DNA of 64,000 nt from Acidovorax soli. GTDB lineage: Bacteria > Pseudomonadota > Gammaproteobacteria > Burkholderiales > Burkholderiaceae_C. The position numbers and the translations under genes are program-made. Shown piece after piece: positions 7,490-15,289 of this stretch. The notes beneath the pieces were generated by a model. It searched no databases and was not told the origin of the DNA. It saw only the letters and a program-made list of their open reading frames with translations. The stretch lies in contig NZ_JACHLK010000013.1 in the NCBI RefSeq assembly GCF_014207955.1, forward strand, positions 124,001 to 188,000, given 5' to 3'. The first letter of the stretch is position 1, and the number at the start of each line of letters is the position of its first letter.

Positions 7490-9616
7490 CTACAGGAATT
7501 GCGCCCGCAGCCCGAGCATGAGGCGCCGGCCGGCCGCCGGCTCGAAAAATCGGCCGTTGCCATCGTTCACGATCAGCGAACCCGCATGGCGCCGGTCCAG
7601 CAGGTTGTCGAGCCGGGCCCAGGCCTGCCAGCGCGGGCCTGCGGTGGCCTGGCCGAAGCGGTAGCCGGCGCGCAGGCCCACCACGGCAAAGCCGGCGGCG
7701 GCCTCGGTGTTCACGTCGTTGGCGAACACCTTGCCGGACACATCGAGCGTGGCGCCCACTTGCCATGCGGCCGTGGGCGCATAGTCCAATGCCAGCTGCG
7801 CCACATGGCGTGCCGTGCCGGGCAGGCGGTTGCCGGCGCCCACCCGGGAGCCCCCGGCGCCCGTGTAGGCATCGCCGAAGAAGGCATCCAGGTAGGTGTA
7901 GGCCGCGCGCGGCGTCCATGCGCCGGTTTGCGCGCTCCAGGCCAGTTCGAGCCCGCGGCGGCGCACGTTGTCGGCGTTCTGGAATACGGTGCGGCCGTTG
8001 ACCGTGGCGGCGGGCACGATCTCGCCCCGGCTGCGTGCATCGAACCAGGCCAGCTCCACGCGGTGCGCCGCGCCTTGCCATTTCGCGCCGATCTCCATCT
8101 GTCGGCTGCGCGAGGCGGCCAGGCCGAAGTTGGGCCCGGTGTTGCCCTGGCTGTAGGCCATCTCGGCCAGGGTCGGGGTCTCGAACCCGCGGCCCAGGTT
8201 GGCATACAGGTTGAGTTGGTCGCTGGCGGCCCAGACCACGCCCAGCACCGGGCTGGTCTGGCGCCAGCGGCGCGCGCCGCTGTCGTCGGGGTTGCTGGGG
8301 GTGATGAAGTGGTCGCTCACGCGCATGTCCACGCGGCTGGCGCGCAGGCCGGCCACAGCGCGCCAGGTGGGTGCGATCCATGCATCCACCTGGGCGAAGA
8401 CGTCGGTGTTGCCGGCGCGGTCGCGCTCGTTGCGGCGCAGGGCGCCGGTCTCGCCGTTCTGGTTGACGAAGCCCTGGCGCTGTTCCGCGAGGCGGTCGGC
8501 ATCCACGCCCAGGGTCCAGGTGAGCGGCAGGCCCGAGGGCATCTTCGCGCTGTGCGTCCAGGCCAGGCCCAGGCCGTGGTAGCCGCGGTCCAGGTCCACC
8601 ACGCCGCCCGCGCTGTTCTCGGCCGCGCCGCTGAACGACAGGGATTGGGTGAGCGCGCGCTTGCCGCCGTAGGCGCGGGCGCGCACGCTGTCGGCGGCGC
8701 CCAGTTGCCGCTCCAACACCAGGCCCCATTGGTTCTGCGCCACCGACTTGCGCGTGCCGAACGCCGTGGCCACGTCGGGCGCCTGGCGCGGGTTGGCGTT
8801 GAACTGCGCGCGCGTGAGGCCCAGCGGGTCCTGGGCATCGGGCTGGTCGTAGAGGTTGAGCAGGGCGGTGATCTTCGTGTCCGCATCCGGGCGTGCCACC
8901 AGCTTGCCGTTGAGGTGGGTGCGCCGCGCGGCGCTGTGTGCGCGCCAGCCATCGGTCTCGAAGTGCGACACATCCACCAGGCCCGACAGGGTGGGCTGGC
9001 CGAAGTCGAACGAGGCGCCCACCAGCCGCTGGCCGAAGGAGCCTGCTGCCACCGAGGCCTGTGCACCGCCGCCCGCGCGCGGTTCGCGGGTGCTCACCTG
9101 CAGCACGCCGCCCGCGGCATTGCCGTAGAGCTGGGCCAGTGGGCCGCGCAGCACCTCCACCTGCGCGGCCGACTGCAACTGGGCCGTGGCCGCCTGGCCC
9201 TGACCGTCGGGCATGGTGGCGGGAATGCCGTCCACCAGGATGCGCACCCCGCGCACGCCAAAGGTGGAGCGCGCGCCGAAGCCGCGCACGGCGATCTGCA
9301 GGTCCTGCGCATAGTTCTGCCGGTCCAGCGCCACCACGCCGGCCTGGCCGGCGAGCAGTTCCGAGAGGTGCACCAGCGGCGTGGGGGCCGTGAAGCCATC
9401 GACCGGCACGCTGGAGTGGCTGGCCGCGCTGTCGAAGCGGCGCTGGGCCTGGGCATGGCCTGGCACTTCGACCGGGGCCAGGCTACCCCCCTCGCGTGGC
9501 TGCGCCAGGGTGGGCGCAGCCGCTGCCATGGCGGCCAGCGCCGCGAGTGCTGTGAGTGAACTGGGCAGGGCCCGGGTTCGGCGGCCGGGCGCGTGGCGGG
9601 GTGGGGCAGGGTGCAT
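7490..9616 (-). CDS. TonB-dependent outer-membrane receptor
   Basis: This 708-residue protein has a signal peptide ending near AAAAPTLAQ, a plug domain (RGFGARSTFGVRGVRILVDG, then VEVLRGPLAQLYGNAAGG) and a C-terminal 22-strand-type barrel ending in GLRAQFL. It should import a siderophore-iron complex or another large ligand across the outer membrane using TonB energy. The substrate cannot be assigned, because no ExbBD, FecIR or siderophore genes are adjacent. I chose the ATG at 9616, which gives a compact signal sequence; an in-frame ATG at 9661 would add 15 residues. It is divergent from the MASE1 gene across about 150 nt, with no recognisable Fur box or cobalamin riboswitch. Confidence 0.88.
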   Translation of the reverse strand: MHPAPPRHAPGRRTRALPSSLTALAALAAMAAAAPTLAQPREGGSLAPVEVPGHAQAQRRFDSAASHSSVPVDGFTAPTPLVHLSELLAGQAGVVALDRQNYAQDLQIAVRGFGARSTFGVRGVRILVDGIPATMPDGQGQAATAQLQSAAQVEVLRGPLAQLYGNAAGGVLQVSTREPRAGGGAQASVAAGSFGQRLVGASFDFGQPTLSGLVDVSHFETDGWRAHSAARRTHLNGKLVARPDADTKITALLNLYDQPDAQDPLGLTRAQFNANPRQAPDVATAFGTRKSVAQNQWGLVLERQLGAADSVRARAYGGKRALTQSLSFSGAAENSAGGVVDLDRGYHGLGLAWTHSAKMPSGLPLTWTLGVDADRLAEQRQGFVNQNGETGALRRNERDRAGNTDVFAQVDAWIAPTWRAVAGLRASRVDMRVSDHFITPSNPDDSGARRWRQTSPVLGVVWAASDQLNLYANLGRGFETPTLAEMAYSQGNTGPNFGLAASRSRQMEIGAKWQGAAHRVELAWFDARSRGEIVPAATVNGRTVFQNADNVRRRGLELAWSAQTGAWTPRAAYTYLDAFFGDAYTGAGGSRVGAGNRLPGTARHVAQLALDYAPTAAWQVGATLDVSGKVFANDVNTEAAAGFAVVGLRAGYRFGQATAGPRWQAWARLDNLLDRRHAGSLIVNDGNGRFFEPAAGRRLMLGLRAQFL

Positions 9617-9769
9617 GGTCGCAGGGGGGGGCTGCAAGGGCGTGTGTGGAAACCACAGCATGCCGCATTCCTGTCACATTCACATGCGAAGGTGGGGTTC
9701 GGGACGCTGCGGCCTCCCTGTTTCGCGCGCCGCCGGGCAACTTGCGGGTTGCCTTATCCTGCAAGCCCT

Positions 9770-12091
9770 ATGCCCTCGACACCCGTTCCCGCCAGCAGCC
9801 AGCTGCCCTTTGACTACCGGCGTGGTCTGGTGGGTGCCTTGCTGTGGATGGTGGTGGCCCAGGCGTCGCAGGCCTATGCCTTTGGCAGCCTGGACATGAG
9901 CCTCATCTGGCCGGCCGATGGCATTGCCATGGGGCTGGTGCTGGCCTACGGGCTGCGCATGCTGGGGTTCCTGGGGGCGGCTGTGGCCTTGTGGCATGCC
10001 CTGCATGGCATCCCCATGCTGCAGTCGCTGATCGGCGTGGCGGCCCTGGCGGCGGCGGTGGCCCTGGTGTGGTGGCTGGTGCAGCGCGACCGGCGCAACG
10101 AGGCGGGGCGCAATCCGGTCGCCACGGCCGTTCGCTTCCATGCCCTGACCGTGCTGCCAGGGGCGGCGGTGCTCACGGCGCTGGGCAGCTGGCAGTTTCT
10201 GCTGGCGGCGGGCGAGCAGCCGGGTGGCATCCTGCGTGTGGCGGGTGTCATGGGCATGTCCGAGGTGTTCGGCATCCTCCTGTTCACGCGGCTCACCGAG
10301 ATGGCGGCCCACGCCCTCGATGGTGGCTGGCGGGCCGGCCCTCTGCTGTGGGCGCGCTGGCAGACCTTCTGCCTGGCCGGCCTGGTGCTTGTCATGGCCA
10401 TGGCGCAGTGGGGCTCTTCGGTGGTGGGGGCGGGCATCGGTCCGTCGGTGCGCTATGTCGTGTTCCTGTTGGTGGCATGGGCGGCCTACCGGGGCAGCCC
10501 GTTGTTCGTGCACCTGGCCACGGCCATCTCGGCGCTGACCCTGCTGGCTTTCACGCCCCCCTTGCCCGCAGGCCACAGCCCCTACCTGATGGTGCTGGAC
10601 CAGGCGGTGCTCATGGTCTGCCTGGCGGCGCTGAGCTTTTTTGCCTCGGCCACGATGGAGCACCGCCGGCAGATGGAGCGCAGCCTGCACGAGGCCGCCA
10701 GCAACGATGGCCTGACGGGGTTCCTCAATGAGCGTGGCCTGCTCAAGTCCCTCCAGGCGGCGGGGACGGGGCCCATGCACCTGATCGGCATGCGCCTGCA
10801 CAACCTGGAGCATGTGGTGGACTTGATCGGCCTGGGCTCCACGCGCGAGATCGAGCAGGACGTCTCCATCTACCTGCGCAACCAGCTGGGCCGTGGCTGC
10901 CTCTACGCCCGGCCGCGCGATGGCTTCTTCGTGGTGGCCGTGCCGGTGGCGGCGGGCGACGTGCATGCGCGGCTGCTGCAGCTGCGCACCGCGCTGGACG
11001 GGCGCCGCTATGTCTTTTCCGAGCACAGCGTGCGCATCCAGGCGGCGTTCGGGCTGTTGCCGCTGGACGAGGGGCAGGCCCTGGGCGACGACGTGCTGGC
11101 GGCGCTGATGCTGTTGTGCGAGGTGGACGGTGACCCGGCCCAGGGGGACCGGCAGGCGCAGGGCATGGAGCAGGCGCCTGGCCACCTGATGCGCATGCGC
11201 CGGGCGCAGCTGTCCCGGATCGAGGCGCTCAAGGACGCCTTGCGCCTGCCGGCGGGCAGCCCCGAGGCCAGCGGCCTGTGGCTGGCCTGCCAGCCCATCC
11301 GCTCGGCCCATGGCGACCACGATGGCGACCTGGGCGTGGAGGTGCTGCTGCGCTGGGCCTCGGGCAATGGATCGCCCCATCTGCCCGGCGAGTTCCTGCC
11401 GCTGGCCGAGCGCTATGGGCTCATGCCCCAGGTGGACCGGTGGGTCATCACCCAGGTGTTTGCGGCCCTGGTGGCCCATGGCATCACCCGGCGGGATCTG
11501 GGCAAGGTGGCGATCAACCTGTCGGGCTCGTCGGTGTCCGACCCGCGGCTGCTCACCCACATCGACCAGTGCCTGGCCACGAGCGGGCTCGATCCCGCGA
11601 TGTTCTGCTTCGAGGTCACGGAAACCGCCGGCATCGTGCAGCGCAGCCGCGCCGTGGACCTGCTGGCCAGCCTGCGCGCCATGGGGGCGCGCACCTCGCT
11701 CGATGACTTCGGCACGGGCCTGGCGACCTTCGACTACCTCAAGTCGCTGCCCCTCGATTTCGTGAAGATCGATGGCAGCTTCGTGCGTGATGTGATGTCC
11801 TCGCGGGTCGACCAGCGCGTGGTGCTGGCCATCTGCGACGTGGCGCGGACCATGGGGCTTGCGACCATCGCCGAGTTCGTCGAGACGCCGGCCCAGCGCG
11901 CGCTGCTGGCCGCCTACGGCGTGGACTATGTGCAGGGCTTTGGCATCGCCAAGCCCTTGCCCCTGCCGCATTACCTGCAGCAGCTGGGGCGCCGCGATCC
12001 CCGCCCCGCAGTGCAGGCGGCGCCCACCCTGGCCGGTCGATGGCAGGCCGGGCATGGGCGCCTGGTGGCCGGCGTGGCGCCCGGTGAATGA
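9770..12091 (+). CDS. MASE1-type membrane sensor with degenerate GGDEF and probably active EAL domain
   Basis: This 773-residue protein has an N-terminal multi-helix MASE1-like sensor (about residues 10-300, with DMSLIWPADGIAMGL). The GGDEF domain that follows has ARPRDGFF at the position of the active-site loop, so cyclase activity should be absent. The EAL domain (about 485-750) reads EVLLRW instead of EALLRW. It keeps the other catalytic residues: NLSG, FEVTE, the DDFG pair, VKID and AEFVET. It is therefore probably a membrane-tethered c-di-GMP phosphodiesterase whose GGDEF domain may act as a GTP sensor. The ATG at 9770 follows a poor ribosome site; frames upstream of it lack MASE1 similarity. 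It lies 92 nt upstream of the Sia-like cluster in the same direction. Confidence 0.88.
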   Translation: MPSTPVPASSQLPFDYRRGLVGALLWMVVAQASQAYAFGSLDMSLIWPADGIAMGLVLAYGLRMLGFLGAAVALWHALHGIPMLQSLIGVAALAAAVALVWWLVQRDRRNEAGRNPVATAVRFHALTVLPGAAVLTALGSWQFLLAAGEQPGGILRVAGVMGMSEVFGILLFTRLTEMAAHALDGGWRAGPLLWARWQTFCLAGLVLVMAMAQWGSSVVGAGIGPSVRYVVFLLVAWAAYRGSPLFVHLATAISALTLLAFTPPLPAGHSPYLMVLDQAVLMVCLAALSFFASATMEHRRQMERSLHEAASNDGLTGFLNERGLLKSLQAAGTGPMHLIGMRLHNLEHVVDLIGLGSTREIEQDVSIYLRNQLGRGCLYARPRDGFFVVAVPVAAGDVHARLLQLRTALDGRRYVFSEHSVRIQAAFGLLPLDEGQALGDDVLAALMLLCEVDGDPAQGDRQAQGMEQAPGHLMRMRRAQLSRIEALKDALRLPAGSPEASGLWLACQPIRSAHGDHDGDLGVEVLLRWASGNGSPHLPGEFLPLAERYGLMPQVDRWVITQVFAALVAHGITRRDLGKVAINLSGSSVSDPRLLTHIDQCLATSGLDPAMFCFEVTETAGIVQRSRAVDLLASLRAMGARTSLDDFGTGLATFDYLKSLPLDFVKIDGSFVRDVMSSRVDQRVVLAICDVARTMGLATIAEFVETPAQRALLAAYGVDYVQGFGIAKPLPLPHYLQQLGRRDPRPAVQAAPTLAGRWQAGHGRLVAGVAPGE

Positions 12092-12183
12092 CAAGGGCAT
12101 CCCGGACAGCGCCTTCTGTCACGCAACCGCAATATGCGACTTGTAAGCTCTGGTGACATTTCCTGCCGCGCCGGTCCTTCTCC

Positions 12184-13416
12184 ATGCCCGAACTCCCCGC
12201 CTACCTGCAAGACTGCCGTCCGCGTTTTCGCCAGCCCAGCGCCGGGGACATGTGTGTCGAAGTGCCCTGGATGGCGGTCGAGGAGACCAATGAAAAGGTC
12301 ATGGAGATCTTCTCCGAGCACAAGGACCTGGTGAGCCTGCCGGTGGTCGAGAAGGGGCGCCCCATCGGGCTGATCAACCGTGACATCTTCATGTCCGAGA
12401 TGAGCAAGCCCTACCGCTGGGAGATCTACGGCCGCAAGAACTGCATCGCCTTCATGGACAAGGCACCGCTGATCGTTGATGCCGAAATGGGCATCGAGGA
12501 GCTGACCTTCAAGACCGTGGAGTACGGCGAGAAGGCGCTGTCGGACGGCTTCATCGTTGCGCGCGAAGGCAGCTTTGTCGGCGTGGGCCATGGCCTGCAG
12601 CTGATGCGCGTGGTGGCCGAACTGCAGGCCGCGCGCAACCGCCAGGTGATGCACAGCATCGAGTACGCGAGCGTGATCCAGCGCTCCATGCTGCGCGCCT
12701 CGCGCGATGCCCTGGTGCAGGCGCAGGCCGATGCCGACCTGGTCTGGGAACCGCGCGACGTGGTGGGCGGCGACTTCTACCAGTTCACCGCCATGCCCGA
12801 TGGCTGGTTTGCCACCGTGGCCGACTGCACGGGCCATGGCGTGCCGGGGGCCTTCATGACCCTGATCGCATCGAGCACCCTGGGCAAGGCCATCGAGCAG
12901 TATGGGCCGCGCGATCCGGCACAGCTGCTGGGCAGCGTGAACCGCAGCATCAAGCAGATGCTGGGCCAGATGGACGGCCAGGACGATACGCCGGGCTCCG
13001 ACGACGGCCTGGATGCCGCCTGCTTCTGGTATGCGCCCGCCACGCGCGAGCTGCGCTTTGCCGGTGCGAACCTCTCGCTCTTCGTGCTGCCCCCGGGCGC
13101 CGAGGCCGTGCAGGTGGTGGCCGGCGAGCGCAAGGGCGTGGGCTATGTGGACAGCCCCATCGACCACTGCTGGACCACGCGCACGGTGGTCCTGGAACCT
13201 GGCAGCCTGGTGTTCGTGACCACCGATGGCCTGATCGACCAGGTGGGCGGCCCCAAGGCCATCACCTTCGGCAAGCGCCGCATCCAGGAGGTGATCGTTG
13301 CCCAGCGCGGGCAGAACCCTGCGCAATTGAATGCCGCCATGCAACAGGCGCTGCAGGCCTGGCAGGGCACGCACCAGCGCCGCGACGACCTGACTTTCTT
13401 CTGCTTTCGCGCCTGA
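12184..13416 (+). CDS. CBS-domain PP2C/SpoIIE-type phosphatase (SiaA-like)
   Basis: This 410-residue soluble protein has a CBS-like sensory half (about residues 15-145) followed by a SpoIIE/PP2C phosphatase domain (about 180-410). The metal-binding motifs are intact: DVVGGDFYQF, ADCTGHGVPGAFM, TTDGLID and RRDDLTFF. It is followed by a SiaC-type phosphoprotein and a diguanylate cyclase. In the Pseudomonas aeruginosa SiaABCD pathway the phosphatase SiaA dephosphorylates SiaC, which then activates SiaD; the same role is inferred here. Unlike P. aeruginosa SiaA, which is a membrane HAMP protein, this one has CBS input and no membrane helices, so it probably senses a cytosolic ligand such as a nucleotide. 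Confidence 0.85.
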   Translation: MPELPAYLQDCRPRFRQPSAGDMCVEVPWMAVEETNEKVMEIFSEHKDLVSLPVVEKGRPIGLINRDIFMSEMSKPYRWEIYGRKNCIAFMDKAPLIVDAEMGIEELTFKTVEYGEKALSDGFIVAREGSFVGVGHGLQLMRVVAELQAARNRQVMHSIEYASVIQRSMLRASRDALVQAQADADLVWEPRDVVGGDFYQFTAMPDGWFATVADCTGHGVPGAFMTLIASSTLGKAIEQYGPRDPAQLLGSVNRSIKQMLGQMDGQDDTPGSDDGLDAACFWYAPATRELRFAGANLSLFVLPPGAEAVQVVAGERKGVGYVDSPIDHCWTTRTVVLEPGSLVFVTTDGLIDQVGGPKAITFGKRRIQEVIVAQRGQNPAQLNAAMQQALQAWQGTHQRRDDLTFFCFRA

Positions 13417-13454
13417 GCGCCTGGCAGAACCCGCTACACACTGTGAAACCCCGG

Positions 13455-13844
13455 ATGGACCATCTCTACATTCCCCCCACACCCAGCTCGCCGGAAGTGG
13501 ACTTCAAGTTCGACGAGAACCTGCTGAGCTTGCGTGGCGAGTCCTACCCTGAGAACGCGGCCGCGTTCTACGGCGACATCCTGCGCCAGCTGGAGGCCTA
13601 CCTGGGTGCCTGCAGCGACAAGAAGATCAGCGTCAGCATTGCGCTGGCCTACTTCAACAGCTCCAGCACCAAGATGCTGTTCAACCTGGTGGGCCTGCTC
13701 AGCGATGCGGCCGAAGCCGGCAACGAGGTGGTGCTCAACTGGTACCACGACGAGGAAGACGACACCATCTTCGAATTCGGCCAGGAGCTCAAGGACGACT
13801 TCACGGCCCTCCAGTTCGTCAGCCATGCGGTGAAATCGGCATGA
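13455..13844 (+). CDS. siaC: SiaC family (DUF1987) regulatory phosphoprotein
   Basis: This 129-residue protein matches the SiaC/DUF1987 family throughout: it starts MDHLYIPPTPSSPEV, has LRGESYPENAAAFYGDIL, and has a central AYFNSSSTKMLFNL segment. That serine/threonine stretch aligns with the phospho-acceptor region of Pseudomonas SiaC; the exact residue is inferred. In that pathway unphosphorylated SiaC binds and activates the diguanylate cyclase SiaD. I chose the ATG at 13455, which matches the family's N-terminus; an in-frame GTG at 13443 would add four residues. Neither has a good ribosome site. The gene lies between the phosphatase and the cyclase, 9 nt ahead of the latter. No SiaB kinase is present nearby. 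Confidence 0.85.
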   Translation: MDHLYIPPTPSSPEVDFKFDENLLSLRGESYPENAAAFYGDILRQLEAYLGACSDKKISVSIALAYFNSSSTKMLFNLVGLLSDAAEAGNEVVLNWYHDEEDDTIFEFGQELKDDFTALQFVSHAVKSA

Positions 13845-13853
13845 TGGGTCTCG

Positions 13854-14576
13854 ATGTCCGAAGCACCTGACCTGTTTGATGCCGAGAGCCGTGCCCTGTT
13901 GGCGGCCCGAACGGCCTTTGGCGAGGAGGGCGACGGCGGCGCCCATCGCCATGCGCTGGGCGAGTTGCTGACCGCCTACGAACGCCTGTTGCGCGAGACG
14001 CGCCGCATGGTGCGGCGCAGCGACCGGGCCGAGTTCGAGATGAACCAGCTCAACCAGCGGCTGCAGGACCTCACCGGCCAGCTGGAATACCGCGCCACGC
14101 ACGATCCGCTCACGGGCGTGCTGAACCGGGCGGCCATCATCGAGCGCTCCAATCGCCACCTGGCCAGCGGCAGCCTGGCGCTGATCGTGCTCGACATCGA
14201 CCACTTCAAGCGCGTCAACGACTCGTTCGGCCACCCGGTCGGCGACACGGTGATCTGCGGTGTGGTGGATTGCCTCAAGGGTGTGGCGCCGGCCGTGGCC
14301 CAGATCGGGCGCGTCGGTGGCGAAGAATTCACGGCCCTGCTGCCCGGGGTGTCGCAGGAGGTGGCGGCCCAGGCCGCCGAGCAGATGCGCAAGGCCATCG
14401 CGGCCCACGACTTTGCCTTGCCCGACCGCAGCCGCGTGACCGCCAGCTTCGGTGTGAGCTGGCAGGCGCAGGGAAGCGGCTTCGACGCCGCCTACGGCAG
14501 TGCGGACGAAGCCCTCTACCAGGCCAAGCGCAGGGGCCGCAACCAGGTGGCCCGCGCGGCCCTGGTCGAGGCATAG
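13854..14576 (+). CDS. GGDEF diguanylate cyclase, SiaD-like
   Basis: This 240-residue protein has an N-terminal helical, partly coiled region (about 1-80) and a GGDEF domain (about 85-235). The domain has HDPLTGVLNRAA, an intact active site (RVGGEEF) and a DIDHFKRVND metal-binding loop. No RxxD inhibitory site is evident upstream of the GGEEF loop. The layout, an N-terminal coil with no sensory domain, fits SiaD, in which SiaC binds the stalk to activate the enzyme. It starts 9 nt after siaC and is likely co-transcribed with siaC and the phosphatase gene. Synthesis of c-di-GMP under control of SiaC phosphorylation is the inferred role. Confidence 0.87.
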   Translation: MSEAPDLFDAESRALLAARTAFGEEGDGGAHRHALGELLTAYERLLRETRRMVRRSDRAEFEMNQLNQRLQDLTGQLEYRATHDPLTGVLNRAAIIERSNRHLASGSLALIVLDIDHFKRVNDSFGHPVGDTVICGVVDCLKGVAPAVAQIGRVGGEEFTALLPGVSQEVAAQAAEQMRKAIAAHDFALPDRSRVTASFGVSWQAQGSGFDAAYGSADEALYQAKRRGRNQVARAALVEA

Positions 14577-14636
14577 GCGGGGTTTGCGGCGCCGCCGCAA
14601 CAGCGCGCCAGGGCAGTGGTGCAGATCTGGTTGAAA

Positions 14637-14656
14637 TACTGTATATTTTTACAGTA
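14637..14656 (+). promoter_or_regulatory. LexA (SOS) box within a 16-bp perfect inverted repeat
   Basis: The core CTGT-N8-ACAG spans 14639-14654, with TA flanks on both sides and an A/T-only spacer (ATATTTTT), which matches the classical LexA consensus. The symmetry extends well beyond LexA needs: 14627-14642 and 14651-14666 are perfect inverted arms. The right arm touches the AGGAG ribosome site (14665-14669) of the gene starting at 14676. LexA repression of that gene is inferred from consensus match and position. Confidence 0.85.
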
Positions 14657-14675
14657 TTTCAACCAGGAGCCCTGC

Positions 14676-14984
14676 ATGGAAGCCATCGAAACGACGACCT
14701 ACACCGTCGCCCTGCGCGATTATCCCGAACTGCCCCTGCGGGAGCGCTGCGCGGCCGAAACCCGCTACACCCGTACGCTGGAGCGCAAGCTGGGCGGCCC
14801 CGAGGTGGTGGCCGAGGCGCTACGTGCCGTGATGCAGTTCGAGGAGTCCGATGGCAGCGATGCCAGCGCCGAGGACCTGGCAATGGCCCGGCAGTGGACC
14901 CGGGCCGCGCAGGCCGCGCGCGAGGCCGGCTACCAGGGCCTGGGCGAGGTCGATGGCGCGTACTTCGAAGTGCGCCTGACCTGA
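14676..14984 (+). CDS. SOS-box-controlled small protein of unknown function
   Basis: This 102-residue acidic protein has no signal peptide, membrane helix or recognised domain. It begins MEAIETTTYTVALRDYPEL and is mostly helical, with a charged middle (ERCAAETRYTRTLERKLGG). The ATG at 14676 has an AGGAG site 6 nt upstream, and the LexA box ends 20 nt upstream of the start, the usual position for direct repression. The stop overlaps the next ATG (TGATG), so it is coupled to a small membrane protein. I do not recognise the family. Possible roles include a DNA-damage checkpoint, a division inhibitor, or a cytosolic partner of the following protein. Confidence 0.75.
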   Translation: MEAIETTTYTVALRDYPELPLRERCAAETRYTRTLERKLGGPEVVAEALRAVMQFEESDGSDASAEDLAMARQWTRAAQAAREAGYQGLGEVDGAYFEVRLT

Positions 14985-15289
14985 TGGGGCCGGTCATGGG
15001 CAACGCCCTGGGCTCTCTGGACCAGCTCGCCATCGCGGTGCTGTATGCGGTGGCGGCCTGGCTTTCGCAGTCGGCGCACGAGCCCGTGCGCCGCTGGGCC
15101 TGCATCGCCGGGCTGATGGCGCAGCCGTTCTGGTTCTATGGGGCCTGGCAGACCCGGCACTGGGGTGTGCTGGCTCTGGCCGTGGTGTTCTCCGTCGCCT
15201 GGATGCGCGGGCTGTGGCTGCACTGGCTGGCGCCGCGCCGCCAGGACGGGGTGGCCACCATCCAGATGGTGCCCGGGCACAAGGGCTAG
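14984..15289 (+). CDS. Small membrane protein, second gene of the SOS-box unit
   Basis: This 101-residue protein has two or three predicted membrane helices (about residues 12-28, 38-55 and 60-80) and a basic cytoplasmic-type tail after LHWLAPRRQ. The segment AQPFWFYGAWQTRHWGVLAL resembles small membrane proteins often found in phage and accessory regions, though no prophage genes are present here. Its ATG overlaps the stop of the LexA-box gene (TGATG), so it should be induced with it. The start could be the second Met, five codons in. It ends convergently with the AraC-type gene, with a 4-nt overlap of stops (CTAG). Confidence 0.7.
   Translation: MGPVMGNALGSLDQLAIAVLYAVAAWLSQSAHEPVRRWACIAGLMAQPFWFYGAWQTRHWGVLALAVVFSVAWMRGLWLHWLAPRRQDGVATIQMVPGHKG

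Noticed and set aside
9617..9769. Cobalamin riboswitch or Fur box upstream of the TonB-dependent receptor
   Set aside because: The gap is too short for a full cobalamin riboswitch and no Fur-like 19-bp palindrome was found.
14984..15289. Prophage remnant
   Set aside because: The small membrane protein resembles phage-type proteins, but no integrase, structural genes or attachment repeats surround it.
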